DNA of 64,000 nucleotides from contig JAGBEJ010000011.1 of assembly GCA_017937025.1 (NCBI GenBank), positions 50,063 through 114,062 on the forward strand. The letters are read 5' to 3'. Under the pieces are notes generated by a model that saw only the letters and a program-made list of their open reading frames with translations, did no database searches and was not told the origin of the DNA. Positions 52,367-61,403 of the stretch are shown piece after piece; positions within the stretch are counted from its first letter, which is position 1; the number at the start of each line of letters is the position of its first letter. Position numbers and translations under genes: made by a program. Source of the stretch: Paludibacteraceae bacterium (GTDB lineage: Bacteria > Bacteroidota > Bacteroidia > Bacteroidales > Paludibacteraceae).

Positions 52367-52923
52367 TTTACAGATTTATAGTTCTTTCCGACGAGGTAGA
52401 GGATTTCGTACGCGAGATCTCTATTGATGCCGACTCCACATTCCTCCAGCTTAATGACGCTATACTGGATTCTGTCGGCTATTCACACGACCAGATGACT
52501 TCCATTTTTGTGACAAACGAGAATTGGGAGAAGAAGGCTGAGTTCACGCTTATGGACATGGGTTCGGACTTCGATGACGATTCGTATGTCATGAGCGAAT
52601 CGGTGCTCCGCGACCAGAATTTCGACAAAGGTCAGCGCCTGCTCTTTGAGTACGACAACATAAGCGGACGTGTGTTCTTCCTTGAACTCAAGGAAATCGT
52701 ATTGGGCAAGAACCTCGACAAGCCAGAGTGCACATATTCCGAGGGCGACGCGCCTGCGCAGCTCATGGATATTGACGACTTTGACTCCAAGGTTGTAAAG
52801 GGCGGCGCGGCTAAGACAGACGATTTCATAGACGACGCTTTCGCGGGCGGCGAGGAAGGCTTCAACGACGACGAACTTGACGACGAGTCTTTCTCGTACG
52901 GCGATTTCTCAGAAGAGATGTAA
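52363..52923 (+). CDS. pRiA4b ORF-3-like (IS1096 passenger TnpR-like) protein
   Basis: 186 residues. The N-terminal domain (about 1-125) matches the pRiA4b ORF-3-like family: MIYRFIVLSDEVEDFVREI, LNDAILDSVGYSHDQMTSIFV, NWEKKAEFTL, RVFFLELKEIVLGK. A long, very acidic tail follows (about 130-186, many D and E). The family name comes from plasmids and an IS element, but members like this are chromosomal and of unknown function. The start overlaps the dnaA stop, so translation is coupled, and a shared terminator follows; this suggests a link to replication control. Confidence 0.85.
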   Translation: MIYRFIVLSDEVEDFVREISIDADSTFLQLNDAILDSVGYSHDQMTSIFVTNENWEKKAEFTLMDMGSDFDDDSYVMSESVLRDQNFDKGQRLLFEYDNISGRVFFLELKEIVLGKNLDKPECTYSEGDAPAQLMDIDDFDSKVVKGGAAKTDDFIDDAFAGGEEGFNDDELDDESFSYGDFSEEM

Positions 52924-52946
52924 CGAGCATTTGCTTATAATATGAC

Positions 52947-52976
52947 AGCCCAGCTTTTTCAGGTTGGGCTTTTTTA
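52947..52976 (+). terminator. Terminator of the dnaA unit
   Basis: 8-bp stem (52947-52954 with 52963-52970) followed by a run of T. It lies 15 bases before the miaA start. Confidence 0.7.
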
Positions 52977-52990
52977 TTAAATTTGTATTT

Positions 52991-53899
52991 ATGAGTAACA
53001 AGCTGGTTGTCATAGTCGGACCGACAGGAGTGGGCAAGACGGCAGCTGCCATAGCGGTGGCCAAGCATCTTGGCTGTTCTGTGGTCTCGGCGGACTCACG
53101 CCAGATGTTTCGCGAGATGGCGATAGGCACGGCGGTTCCGACGGTTCAGGAGATGGACGGTGTTCCTCACTATTTCATTCAGGATCGCAGCGTCGTCGAT
53201 TATTACTCTGCTGGCAAGTATGAACTTGATGCTTTGGCGTTGCTCGACAATCTGTTCGAACAGTCGCCTGTTCAAGTGCTTGCTGGCGGCTCAATGATGT
53301 ATGTGGATGCGGTGTTGCGTGGCTTTGATGATATTCCGAGAATATCAGCCGAGACCAGGCAAAAAGTTCTTGGCATGCTCGAGAAGGGCGGTCTGGAGGC
53401 GCTTGTGGACGAGCTTGGGCGTGTGGATCCAGGCTCATTGGAGAGACTGGACCTTAAAAACAGGCAGAGAGTGGTGCATGCTCTGGAAGTGACATTGCAG
53501 GGAAATGTGCCTTATTCTGAACTTCTTGGAAAAAAAGTTGCCAAAAGGAACTTTGAATTCATAAAGATAGGGTTAAATTTGCCACGCGATATTTTGTATC
53601 AGCGAATCAACGCCCGTGTGGACTCGATGATGGACGCAGGGCTGCTGGAAGAGGCGCGTTCGTTGCTGCCTATGAGGCATTTGAATGCGCTTAACACAGT
53701 GGGTTACAAAGAATTGTTCAATTATTTTGAAGGACAGTGGACGCTTGATTTTGCAGTCAGCATGATAAAGCAGGACACCAGGCGCTATGCCAAGAGGCAG
53801 CTGACCTGGTTCAAGTCGGATGAATCGGTGGAGTGGTTCGCTCCAGACGATATTTCTGGCATTTTGTCCTGCGTTGATAATTTTATAGAGAAGAATTGA
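52991..53899 (+). CDS. miaA: tRNA dimethylallyltransferase
   Basis: 302 residues from the ATG at 52991; a longer frame overlaps the terminator. Walker A GPTGVGKT lies at about 10-17, the D-S-R-Q motif (SADSRQMF) at about 34-41, and DLKNRQRVVHALEV and NTVGYKELFNYF later are typical of MiaA. It transfers the dimethylallyl group to A37 of tRNAs reading UNN codons. Its TGA stop overlaps the TTG start of the LysE gene. Many Bacteroidota carry two miaA paralogs; only one is here. Confidence 0.95.
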   Translation: MSNKLVVIVGPTGVGKTAAAIAVAKHLGCSVVSADSRQMFREMAIGTAVPTVQEMDGVPHYFIQDRSVVDYYSAGKYELDALALLDNLFEQSPVQVLAGGSMMYVDAVLRGFDDIPRISAETRQKVLGMLEKGGLEALVDELGRVDPGSLERLDLKNRQRVVHALEVTLQGNVPYSELLGKKVAKRNFEFIKIGLNLPRDILYQRINARVDSMMDAGLLEEARSLLPMRHLNALNTVGYKELFNYFEGQWTLDFAVSMIKQDTRRYAKRQLTWFKSDESVEWFAPDDISGILSCVDNFIEKN

Positions 53900-54528
53900 A
53901 TATAGTTTTAACAGGCATATTACTCGGCATATTCATCTCGATTCCGGTCGGGCCTATTGCTGTGCTTTGCATACAGCGAACGCTTGACCGTGGCAAGTAT
54001 CATGGATGGATAACCGGATTGGGAGCGTCGCTTTCGGATGTGTTTTATTCCACGCTTGCAGTCTTCGGACTTTCGTTCGTGGTGGATTTCATTCAGGCGC
54101 ACCAGTTTCTCATAGAAATCATCGGAGCCATAGTCATATTCATTTTCGGATATTACCTTTTCCGTTCCAATCCTTCGGTCAACCTGACTGCAAATCGGAC
54201 GAAGAAGGAAAGCTACCTTCAGGACTTTGTCACTGCATTCGCTATCACAGTGTCCAATCCGCTGATAATCTTCCTTTTCATTCCTCTTTTCGCGCAGTTC
54301 GACTTTGTGACGGCCGACGCGTCCATCGACAAGATTGCCATAGCCATGTTCGCCGTGTTTATCGGCGGTTCATTGTGGTGGTTCGCACTCACGTCGATAG
54401 TCAATCTGTTCCGTCGTAAAATCAATGTCCGTGGTCTCGGCCTAATAAACAAAATTTCCGGAGGCATACTTATGGGCATATCCGTATTCGGGCTTATCGC
54501 TGCTGTTTGTCATAAGTTCTTTGTGTAA
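53896..54528 (+). CDS. LysE family amino acid exporter
   Basis: 210 residues with about six membrane helices. The family opening is clear: GIFISIPVGPIAVLCIQRTLDRGKYHGWITGLGASLSD (pieces at about 11-50). The second half contains ITVSNPLIIFLFIPLFAQF. LysE-type proteins export amino acids or related metabolites from the cytoplasm; the substrate is unknown. The start is TTG at 53896, overlapping the miaA stop by four bases (TTGA); no in-frame ATG exists until deep in the first helix. A bidirectional terminator follows. Confidence 0.85.
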   Translation: MNIVLTGILLGIFISIPVGPIAVLCIQRTLDRGKYHGWITGLGASLSDVFYSTLAVFGLSFVVDFIQAHQFLIEIIGAIVIFIFGYYLFRSNPSVNLTANRTKKESYLQDFVTAFAITVSNPLIIFLFIPLFAQFDFVTADASIDKIAIAMFAVFIGGSLWWFALTSIVNLFRRKINVRGLGLINKISGGILMGISVFGLIAAVCHKFFV

Positions 54529-54550
54529 TTTATAATGATATACAAAAAAC

Positions 54551-54584
54551 AAAGGCTGCCGTTTGGCAGCCTTTTATTTTTCAC
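54551..54584. terminator. Bidirectional terminator between the LysE gene and pheT
   Basis: Perfect 10-bp stem (54551-54560 with 54565-54574) flanked by A and T runs on both sides. Confidence 0.85.
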
Positions 54585-54598
54585 GTATCTATCTTGGA

Positions 54599-57052
54599 TT
54601 ATCTCAGTTTAGCGCCGAGCTTGTCCTCAAGAGCTTTCTGTATCTTCTGCATTATTGCGTCGATTTGCGCGTCTTTCAGCGTCTTTTCCTCGTCTTTGAG
54701 GATGAATGTCGCAGCGTATGACTTCTTGCCCGGCTCGAGGTTCTTGCCTTGGTAAACGTCGAAGAGCGTAACCGACTTGAGCAGCTTAGTCTCGCTTTGT
54801 TTTGCCACCTTCTCGATGTCTGCGAACTTCACGTCGTTGTTGACGAGCAGTGCGAGGTCTCTCTTCACTTCAGGGAACTTGGAAATCTCGGTGAACAGGA
54901 CTTTGTGACCCTTGAGCGCCTTGAGCAGCCAGTTCCAGTTGATGTCGGCGAAGAATACTTCTGTGTCAATGTCGAACGCCTTTGTGAATTTTGCGCTCAC
55001 GCTTCCGATTATGGCTATCTGCTTGCCGTTGCCGGCTTTCAGTCCGATGGCCTGGTTGAACAGCTCGCTTTCAGCGTCAACCCACTCGTATTTTGTGACG
55101 CCGGCTTTCTTCATTATGTTCTCTACATAAGCCTTGAGCTCGAAGATGCTTGTCTTCTCCTCTTTTCTAACCCATGACTGAGGGCCCTTGTTGCCGGCAA
55201 TCCACAGGGCGAGGTGGTAGTCCTCGGAGTATGATGACAGCACGATGTCGTCGCGGTGGCGCTCAGGATGGTAGTAATAGCAGTTGCCGAACTCATAGAG
55301 CTTGAGGTTCAGGCTCTTGTGGTTGCGGTTTCTTGCTATGCTCTCGAGTCCGCCGAAGAGCAGTGTCTGGCGCAGTACGTTCAAGTCCTGGCTCAGCGGA
55401 TTCATCAGTCTCACGCAGTTCTCCTCCTTGTACTCGTTCAGCGCGGAGTAGTAAGCCGACTTTGTCAGCGAGTTGTTCATTATTTCGTAGAAACCGCATG
55501 AAGTCAGCTGGTTGGAGATGAGGTTCTGCAGCTTGTGTGAGTTAGGGTTTGGCGAGTATGAGAGTGAGGAGTGTACGGTCGAGTCGATGTTTATCTTGTC
55601 GTAGCCGTAGATTCTCAGTATGTCCTCCACAACGTCGGCAGGGCGTGTCACGTCCACTCTGTATGTCGGAATCTCAAGTGTCAAGCCTTCCTCGTTCTCG
55701 TTCTTTATTTCCATTTCAAGACCTTTGAGTATAGTCTTGATGTCGTTCTTGTCGATGTGCTGTCCTACGAGTTTGTCGATGTAGTCGAATTTGAGGTCTA
55801 CAACGGCTGGCTTTATCGGAGCAGGGTATTCGTCTATGATGTCGCAAGCGATTTTACCGCCGGCAACTTCCTGTATGGTCAGTGCGGCGAACTTCAACAC
55901 GAATATTGTGTTATTTGGGTCGCATCCTCTTTCGTATCTGAATGACGCGTCAGTCGAAAGTCCGTGTCTTCTCGCTGTCTTTCTTATTGTCACAGGGTTG
56001 AAGTATGCGCTCTCGATGAACACGTTCTTCGTGTTTTCTGTGATTCCGGACTTCGCGCCGCCGAATACACCAGCGAGACACATTGGCTCGTTCTCGTTAC
56101 AGATGACGAGGTCCTCTGACGAGAGTTTTCTCTCCACACCGTCGAGTGTTGTGAACGGAGTTCCGTCAGCGAGCTTCTTGACGATGACGTGCTTGCCGTC
56201 AATCTTGTCGGCGTCGAATGTGTGTATAGGCTGTCCGAGCGAGAACAGCACGTAGTTCGATGCATCCACGACGTTGTTTATAGATCTCAGTCCTATAGAC
56301 TCGATGGCTTTCTTCAACCATTCTGGCGACTCCTTGACCTCCACGCCAGCAACGACGACGCCCGAATATCTTGGCGCGTCCTCTGCCGCTTCCACGCTGA
56401 CTTTTATCTGGTAGCTGTTGTCGTCCACCTTGAATGCGTCCACGCTTGGCTTGTTCAGCTTGTATTCAGGGTTGCTGAGGGCATAGCGTGCCGCCAGGTC
56501 TCTTGCGCAGCCGTAGTGAGAAACAGCGTCGCTTCTGTTTGGAGTTATGTCAACTTCTATTACAGCCTCGCTCTCGATGTTGTAATAATCTTTAGCAAGA
56601 GTGCCCACCTTAGTGTCTGATGGGAGTACGATGATTCCGTCGTGACTTGTGCCTACGCCAATCTCGTCTTCTGCGCAAAGCATACCGTATGACTCTACAC
56701 CGCGGAGTTTAGACTTCTTTATGGTGAATGACTTGTCGCCGTCGTACAGCACTGTGCCGATGGTAGCGACTACGACTTTCTGTCCTGCGGCTACGTTGGG
56801 AGCTCCGCAAACAATCTGCAGAGGCTCGCCCTCGCCGACGTTCACTGTTGTCACGTGCAAGTGGTCTGAGTCTGGATGAGCCTCGCATGTGAGCACTTCT
56901 CCGACAACAAGGCCTTTCAGTCCGCCTTTTATGGTTTCTACTTCTTCTACTCCGTCCACTTCAAGACCAATGGAAGTCAGGTCATCTGCCACTTCCTGCG
57001 CTGTCTTGTTTACATTGATGTATTTCTTGAGCCAGCTGTATGATACGTTCAT
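54599..57052 (-). CDS. pheT: Phenylalanyl-tRNA synthetase beta subunit
   Basis: 817 residues, full length. Domains in order: an EMAP-like tRNA-binding domain (about 40-150, with VVGEVLTCEAHPDSDHLHV), the B3/B4 editing domain (about 210-390, with IGLRSINNVVDASNYVL), B5 (about 405-475), the catalytic-like core (about 490-700), and the C-terminal anticodon-binding FDX-ACB domain (about 720-815, with SKFPEVKRDLALLV). With PheS, not in the window, it charges tRNA-Phe in the cytoplasm. A -7 box lies at 57096-57103, so it is transcribed apart from pheS. Confidence 0.96.
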   Translation of the reverse strand: MNVSYSWLKKYINVNKTAQEVADDLTSIGLEVDGVEEVETIKGGLKGLVVGEVLTCEAHPDSDHLHVTTVNVGEGEPLQIVCGAPNVAAGQKVVVATIGTVLYDGDKSFTIKKSKLRGVESYGMLCAEDEIGVGTSHDGIIVLPSDTKVGTLAKDYYNIESEAVIEVDITPNRSDAVSHYGCARDLAARYALSNPEYKLNKPSVDAFKVDDNSYQIKVSVEAAEDAPRYSGVVVAGVEVKESPEWLKKAIESIGLRSINNVVDASNYVLFSLGQPIHTFDADKIDGKHVIVKKLADGTPFTTLDGVERKLSSEDLVICNENEPMCLAGVFGGAKSGITENTKNVFIESAYFNPVTIRKTARRHGLSTDASFRYERGCDPNNTIFVLKFAALTIQEVAGGKIACDIIDEYPAPIKPAVVDLKFDYIDKLVGQHIDKNDIKTILKGLEMEIKNENEEGLTLEIPTYRVDVTRPADVVEDILRIYGYDKINIDSTVHSSLSYSPNPNSHKLQNLISNQLTSCGFYEIMNNSLTKSAYYSALNEYKEENCVRLMNPLSQDLNVLRQTLLFGGLESIARNRNHKSLNLKLYEFGNCYYYHPERHRDDIVLSSYSEDYHLALWIAGNKGPQSWVRKEEKTSIFELKAYVENIMKKAGVTKYEWVDAESELFNQAIGLKAGNGKQIAIIGSVSAKFTKAFDIDTEVFFADINWNWLLKALKGHKVLFTEISKFPEVKRDLALLVNNDVKFADIEKVAKQSETKLLKSVTLFDVYQGKNLEPGKKSYAATFILKDEEKTLKDAQIDAIMQKIQKALEDKLGAKLR

Positions 57053-57095
57053 AACTCTTTATATATGTTTTTCTGTTTTTTTGAATTAAAACACG

Positions 57096-57103
57096 CAAAG
57101 ATA
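57096..57103 (-). promoter_or_regulatory. -7 box of pheT
   Basis: TATCTTTG on the minus strand, 44 bases before the start codon. Confidence 0.55.
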
Positions 57104-57126
57104 GTGATTTATGCGCTTTTTTCCCA

Positions 57127-58425
57127 TTAATTTATGATTTTCCATGGCGCTGGACTTTCTATTGCGATGTGTTGTCCAGTCATTGGGTGCGTGAACTCCA
57201 GTTTCGCGGCATGCAGGTACATGCGGTCGGCCGGTGTGTCGCCGTACAGAGGGTCGCCGAGTATCGGGTTGTTCAGTCCGTCTCGGTGGGCGCAGTGCAT
57301 GCGCAGTTGGTGTGTGCGGCCAGTGCGAGGGCAGAGCAGAATGTCCTTGCCGTGTCTTATGTAGTCGGTTACGGCCTCTTTGCCATGCTCATAGTCCACG
57401 CATTGCCGAGGACGGTTCAGGAAGTCGGACGACAGCGGCAGCGAGATGGTGCCCCGCTCCTTGGTGTCGCTCGGACTGCCGTGGCTGAGCATTGCCCGGT
57501 AGGTTTTCCGCACTTCGTCGTGCTGCGCGAACAGGCGTTGCATGGCGGCGAAGGCTTCGTCGGTCTTTGCGGCGAGCAGAACTCCGGATGTGTCCATGTC
57601 CAAACGGTGTGTCGCTTTACAGCCGATGAGTTCCTGCACGTTCGGCAGACTTCTTTTGCCTGGCACAGAGAGCATTCCGCTTGGCTTGTCGACTGCAACG
57701 AACCAGTCGTCCTCGTAGAGCACAGACAGTTTTCCGAACACTGTTCCGCTGCTGTAGCGTGCGCCTAACCCATTGATTTCCTGTCCGCCAGCCATCCACC
57801 ATATTATCGGTTGACAGCGCGACTGGCATGGCTCGTAGAACATTCCGTGGTGTCTAACCTCGCCCTTTGGCGATTCGCCGTACCAGAACTCGACCAATGC
57901 CAAAGGCTTGAGTCCGTGCGTGTTGGCGTATTGCAGCAGCTTGGGCGCGCAACATTCTCCGGTGCCGCTTGGCGGAATCGTCTGGCGCAAGTTGTTTCGC
58001 TTGGCGTATTCGTCGAATACTTGCTGCAGGCTTTGTGTTTCGCCTATGGGATTTGTTATTTGAAACTGACTGAAAAGCCATCGCTGCAGGGCTTGCGAGC
58101 GTTCTTTGCGCTCGTTTTTTATCTCGGCGAGCCGCTTGCTGTCGTTGCATTCCTGCGCCTCGTGGTTCAGTCGTGTTATAATCGCCTCGTGTGTCTTGAA
58201 ATATCCGTCGGGTTGCAGATAGTCGAATATCGCCGGCACATATCCGTCCCAGTCTGAGCGCCCGCATATCTGCCCGGAGTATGCTTTCAGTGTCTCGCCT
58301 GTGTCGGTTATCAGAAATCCGAACATTTTGCCACGGCTCACTTCCTCGCGCCATTCGGCATGTGCCTCAATGTCGGCAATGACATGTTGTTTTGCGTCTT
58401 CGAGTGTCTCGTTCGTGATAACCAT
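57127..58425 (-). CDS. RluA family pseudouridine synthase with N-terminal extension
   Basis: 432 residues. The C-terminal 200 hold the catalytic domain: YEDDWFVAVDKPSGMLSVPG, the catalytic aspartate near D276 in HRLDMDTSG, RTGRTHQLRMHCAH and GDPLYGD. It converts specific uridines in RNA to pseudouridine. The first 230 residues are an unusual extension: a charged, partly coiled region (about 85-125) and a segment with GTGECCAPKLLQYA (about 157-170). The extension recurs in Bacteroidota RluA-like proteins and may help bind RNA. The target site cannot be inferred. A -7 box is at 58451-58458. Confidence 0.88.
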   Translation of the reverse strand: MVITNETLEDAKQHVIADIEAHAEWREEVSRGKMFGFLITDTGETLKAYSGQICGRSDWDGYVPAIFDYLQPDGYFKTHEAIITRLNHEAQECNDSKRLAEIKNERKERSQALQRWLFSQFQITNPIGETQSLQQVFDEYAKRNNLRQTIPPSGTGECCAPKLLQYANTHGLKPLALVEFWYGESPKGEVRHHGMFYEPCQSRCQPIIWWMAGGQEINGLGARYSSGTVFGKLSVLYEDDWFVAVDKPSGMLSVPGKRSLPNVQELIGCKATHRLDMDTSGVLLAAKTDEAFAAMQRLFAQHDEVRKTYRAMLSHGSPSDTKERGTISLPLSSDFLNRPRQCVDYEHGKEAVTDYIRHGKDILLCPRTGRTHQLRMHCAHRDGLNNPILGDPLYGDTPADRMYLHAAKLEFTHPMTGQHIAIESPAPWKIIN

Positions 58426-58450
58426 TTGTGAAATGTCTTCTTGTGATTGG

Positions 58451-58458
58451 CAAAATTA
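58451..58458 (-). promoter_or_regulatory. -7 box of the RluA-type gene
   Basis: TAATTTTG on the minus strand, 26 bases before the start codon. Confidence 0.55.
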
Positions 58459-58493
58459 GCGATTTTAAGTTTATGCAATCGCGCGTAACAAAA

Positions 58494-58521
58494 AAGGCTG
58501 TCGCGTGTACGCGGCAGCCTT
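58494..58521 (-). terminator. Terminator of the Ser-rich protein gene
   Basis: 12-bp stem with one G-T pair (58494-58505 with 58510-58521) and a run of T on the minus strand. Confidence 0.8.
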
Positions 58522-58541
58522 CCTTATAAATCTAAATTATA

Positions 58542-59888
58542 TTATTTGTAGTTTACTTTCTGCTGGATAGGACGATTCATTCTTTGGCTGTTGCGCAGGT
58601 CGTAACCAGAGAACTTACCGCCTGTGTAGTTCTGCCACAGCATCTGGTGAGAAACGAAGTAGTCGTTGCCTTCCTTGATGATTACGTCAACATCCATTGT
58701 GCGGTGCGATGTGTTGTAAGGGTAATTAGGCTCTTTGTAAACGTGCCAATCGCTCTCTGTCACGATAGCTTTCACGAACTTAGCGCCGAACTTAGCCTTA
58801 GCTTTTGCTGTTGCTTGGTTCTGTATCTCTGCAGACACGCTTGCGGCCTTTGGCATCTCAACAGGCTTTGCTGATGCGTTGCCTGCAGCCTTAAGCCATC
58901 CTAAACGCTTGTTTTTGAAATAGTTGTTGTACTGCTCCTGGATGTCTTGGAACTGCTCGTCCTTGCTTTTCCATGGGTGGCTTGCAAGGTCCTGATACAT
59001 GTATCCAGCCTCGCGCAGCAGGTTTGTGCAGGCTGCGTTGTTGCCAGCCGCGTCACATTGCTTTATGGCTTCAAGCGTGCCCTTCAATACGCTTCTGATT
59101 ACGTTATATGGAGTGTTTGAGTGGAGAATGTCCTCTGCCTCGCTCTGAACATCGTCCCAACGCTTCTGGCGAGCGGTCTCGGTCTCAATGAGGCTGATGC
59201 TTTTGCCATCCTTCAGAGTTATGTTGCGCATGTTTTTTGCGCCAGGGTAAACCTCTTTCCAACCCTGTCCTGGAGGTGGAACTTGCTCGTATGGGAACAC
59301 GCCTACCTTGTCGAAGCGGTAGCAATCCTGCATAAGGCGGGCGCGAATGTAGCATTGGTAGCCTGAAACCTCTGCTGGGTTCATCATGAAGTATGAGTAG
59401 TATGCCGCAAATGAGAGGTCGGTGAGGTGCACTTGCTTAACGCCGTTTGCAGTCTTGCAGTCTTCGAACTCGAGCATATCGTATGGCACGTGGCGGCCTT
59501 CAGCTTCGGTCTGTGTGCAGACGTTGCAGAAATCAACGTAACCCTTTTCTACTTTTGGATTAGTAACGTCGTAGAAGCTGGCGTTGTCGGTTGTTGAGTA
59601 GATGAACAGAGTCTTGTCAAGTTCAGAAAGCGAATTTGGGTGCTTTGCTTTTGGAGTGCTTGACGAGCTGCTTGAACTCTCGCTGCTCTCGTTTGAGCTG
59701 GAGTTACTGCTGTTGTTTACTCCTGCCTTTGCGTTGAAACCAGCCATTTTTACTTTGTTTTCAGTGTTGCTTTTTACACTGGATTTGGCTTTGTTTACTA
59801 ATCCGCCGAACTGTGCGCTTGCTGTGCCACAGATGGCAAACGCTAAAGATGCAGCTAATAGCATCTTTGCCTGTGTTTGTTTTTTCAT
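58542..59888 (-). CDS. Secreted protein with Ser-rich linker, hypothetical
   Basis: 448 residues. The signal peptide ends near TASAQ (about residue 26). Residues about 55-80 form a Ser/Asn-rich linker (long runs of S). The remainder is a globular domain with several Cys (DFCNVC, EDCKTANG, YQCYIRARLMQDCY) and ends in NRPIQQKVNYK. No family is recognised. The transcript would begin next to a run of 14 T on the plus strand (A on the mRNA), which could vary in length. A strong terminator follows, so it is monocistronic. Confidence 0.72.
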   Translation of the reverse strand: MKKQTQAKMLLAASLAFAICGTASAQFGGLVNKAKSSVKSNTENKVKMAGFNAKAGVNNSSNSSSNESSESSSSSSSTPKAKHPNSLSELDKTLFIYSTTDNASFYDVTNPKVEKGYVDFCNVCTQTEAEGRHVPYDMLEFEDCKTANGVKQVHLTDLSFAAYYSYFMMNPAEVSGYQCYIRARLMQDCYRFDKVGVFPYEQVPPPGQGWKEVYPGAKNMRNITLKDGKSISLIETETARQKRWDDVQSEAEDILHSNTPYNVIRSVLKGTLEAIKQCDAAGNNAACTNLLREAGYMYQDLASHPWKSKDEQFQDIQEQYNNYFKNKRLGWLKAAGNASAKPVEMPKAASVSAEIQNQATAKAKAKFGAKFVKAIVTESDWHVYKEPNYPYNTSHRTMDVDVIIKEGNDYFVSHQMLWQNYTGGKFSGYDLRNSQRMNRPIQQKVNYK

Positions 59889-59940
59889 TGATTTGTTATT
59901 TGTTTAATGTGTTGTTAAAAATCGAATGCGAAATTATCAA

Positions 59941-59964
59941 TTTTTTTTTTTTTTGTCAAAATTA
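59941..59964 (-). promoter_or_regulatory. -7 box and homopolymer at the Ser-rich gene start
   Basis: TAATTTTG on the minus strand (59957-59964) lies 2 bases from a run of 14 T on the plus strand (59941-59954). The run covers the expected transcript start. Confidence 0.5.
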
Positions 59965-60086
59965 TCTTATTGTCAATTTTTTTTGTTAAAAAATCTAATT
60001 TACTCTTGAATGAGGATTTGTTTTATTCTCTTTGCATTGTGTAAATGCGGTTTGCGCATCTTTTTATAACATATATAATAATGTGA

Positions 60087-60842
60087 ATGACCACACAGGA
60101 ACGAATAGAAATTTATCATCAGAAACTGGAAGATAGGTGGCGGAGTTTCGATGCGGAGAAATTCGTGTCGGCCGACCCGGTGCAGATAGTCCATGCCATG
60201 CGCGACAAGGGCGGCGATGTCGCTGATATAGAGCTATGTGCGCTGATGACGTGCATGATTGCGTGGGGCAATCGCAAGATGATAATACGAAACGCGACTA
60301 AGCTGATGGAGCGCGCCGCTTGGCGTCCGAAGCAGTGGATTCTTTCTGGCGGATTTGAAATGTACGACGACTCCGAGTGCGTGCACCGTACGCTCAACTA
60401 TGCCGGACTGAAGGCGGTGCTGCGTGAACTCGCTCCTGTTTATGAGCAGTACGGCTCGCTGAAGAATTATATAGAAAAGGAAAAACTGACCACAAAAGAG
60501 CTGCTGGTTCGCCTATGCGAATGGACCAGGGCGGCTAAGATGGGCAGTCCGGAGCGCGGCTCTGCCTGCAAACGGCTGAATATGATGCTGCGGTGGATGG
60601 TGCGCGACGGCGGCGTGGATTTGGGACTCTGGAACACCGACAAGGTGAACAGCGCGAGCCTTTATGCCATAATGGACACGCACGTGGCTCAGCAAGCCAA
60701 CAAGATGGGGCTGATTTCACACCCAAAGGAAAGCTGGAGGGCGGTGGAGGAACTTACAGCCATCTACCGTTCGTGGGACAGCGCTGACCCGCTGCGTTTC
60801 GATATGGTGATAATGGAGCTGAACCTTGAGGAGTGCCTTTAG
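60087..60842 (+). CDS. TIGR02757/DUF2400 family protein
   Basis: 251 residues. The family features are visible: FVSADPVQIVHAMRDKGGDVADIELCALMTCMIAWGNRK (pieces at about 26-64), GSACKRLNMMLRWMVRDGGVDLGLW (about 158-182), IMDTHVAQQANKMGLI (about 193-208) and a C-terminal DPLRFD. It is a cytoplasmic protein with a helix-hairpin-helix DNA-glycosylase-like fold by family knowledge; the substrate is unknown. Its TAG stop overlaps the stop of the convergent gene. A weak -7-like TCTCTTTG lies upstream. Confidence 0.85.
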   Translation: MTTQERIEIYHQKLEDRWRSFDAEKFVSADPVQIVHAMRDKGGDVADIELCALMTCMIAWGNRKMIIRNATKLMERAAWRPKQWILSGGFEMYDDSECVHRTLNYAGLKAVLRELAPVYEQYGSLKNYIEKEKLTTKELLVRLCEWTRAAKMGSPERGSACKRLNMMLRWMVRDGGVDLGLWNTDKVNSASLYAIMDTHVAQQANKMGLISHPKESWRAVEELTAIYRSWDSADPLRFDMVIMELNLEECL

Positions 60843-61333
60843 ATGAGGCTTCTAATCTCCTCGCCCGACACGCATATCGGCTGACCTTTGTCGTTCTCGC
60901 TTATGCGGCAGTTTATGAATTTGCTGATGTCAAGTTTGTCTGTGTTCATCTGTCTGTCTAACAGGTAGATGTAATATTTGCCGGTAGGGTTTTTGTATCC
61001 CGAAGCCGACATCTTGTCCTCGTCCCAGATGTAATGCTGCATCTTCAGCCTGTAGACGAGGAAATGCTCCTTGTCATCGACATTGTACATTATGGCGTAG
61101 TTGGCGTGCTTGACTTCCGGCGTCCTCAGCAGCGCGCCGTGTCTGTGCCCTTGTCTGATGTTGTAGTAGGGCTGCTCCTCGTTGCGGAATATCCAGTTGA
61201 AGTGGTCGGTGTCCTTGATGCATCCGATGATGAACACGCTGTCGTCAATGTCCGTCAGACATTCGGCTTCTGCCTCTTTCTTAGTGTCGATTAGGTCCGA
61301 CAGGGTAGCGCATGCCGTTTCCTCTTTTTCCAT
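60839..61333 (-). CDS. Hypothetical cytoplasmic protein
   Basis: 164 residues, no signal peptide or membrane segment. An acidic N terminus is followed by an alternating strand pattern (SVFIIGCIKDTDHFNWIF, ANYAIMYNVDDKEHFLVYRL, GKYYIYLLDRQ). No family is recognised. The stop codon overlaps that of the TIGR02757 gene on the other strand. No TAnnTTTG box is evident upstream. Confidence 0.65.
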   Translation of the reverse strand: MEKEETACATLSDLIDTKKEAEAECLTDIDDSVFIIGCIKDTDHFNWIFRNEEQPYYNIRQGHRHGALLRTPEVKHANYAIMYNVDDKEHFLVYRLKMQHYIWDEDKMSASGYKNPTGKYYIYLLDRQMNTDKLDISKFINCRISENDKGQPICVSGEEIRSLI

Positions 61334-61403
61334 TTTGTTGTATATGCTTGGATTCTTTATTATTAACGATGTTTCTCGTTGTTTATTTTAATATGGCATA
61401 AAA

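Noticed and set aside
52363..52923. Mobile element suggested by the IS1096 passenger family name
   Set aside because: No transposase, terminal repeats or target duplication; the gene is coupled to dnaA.
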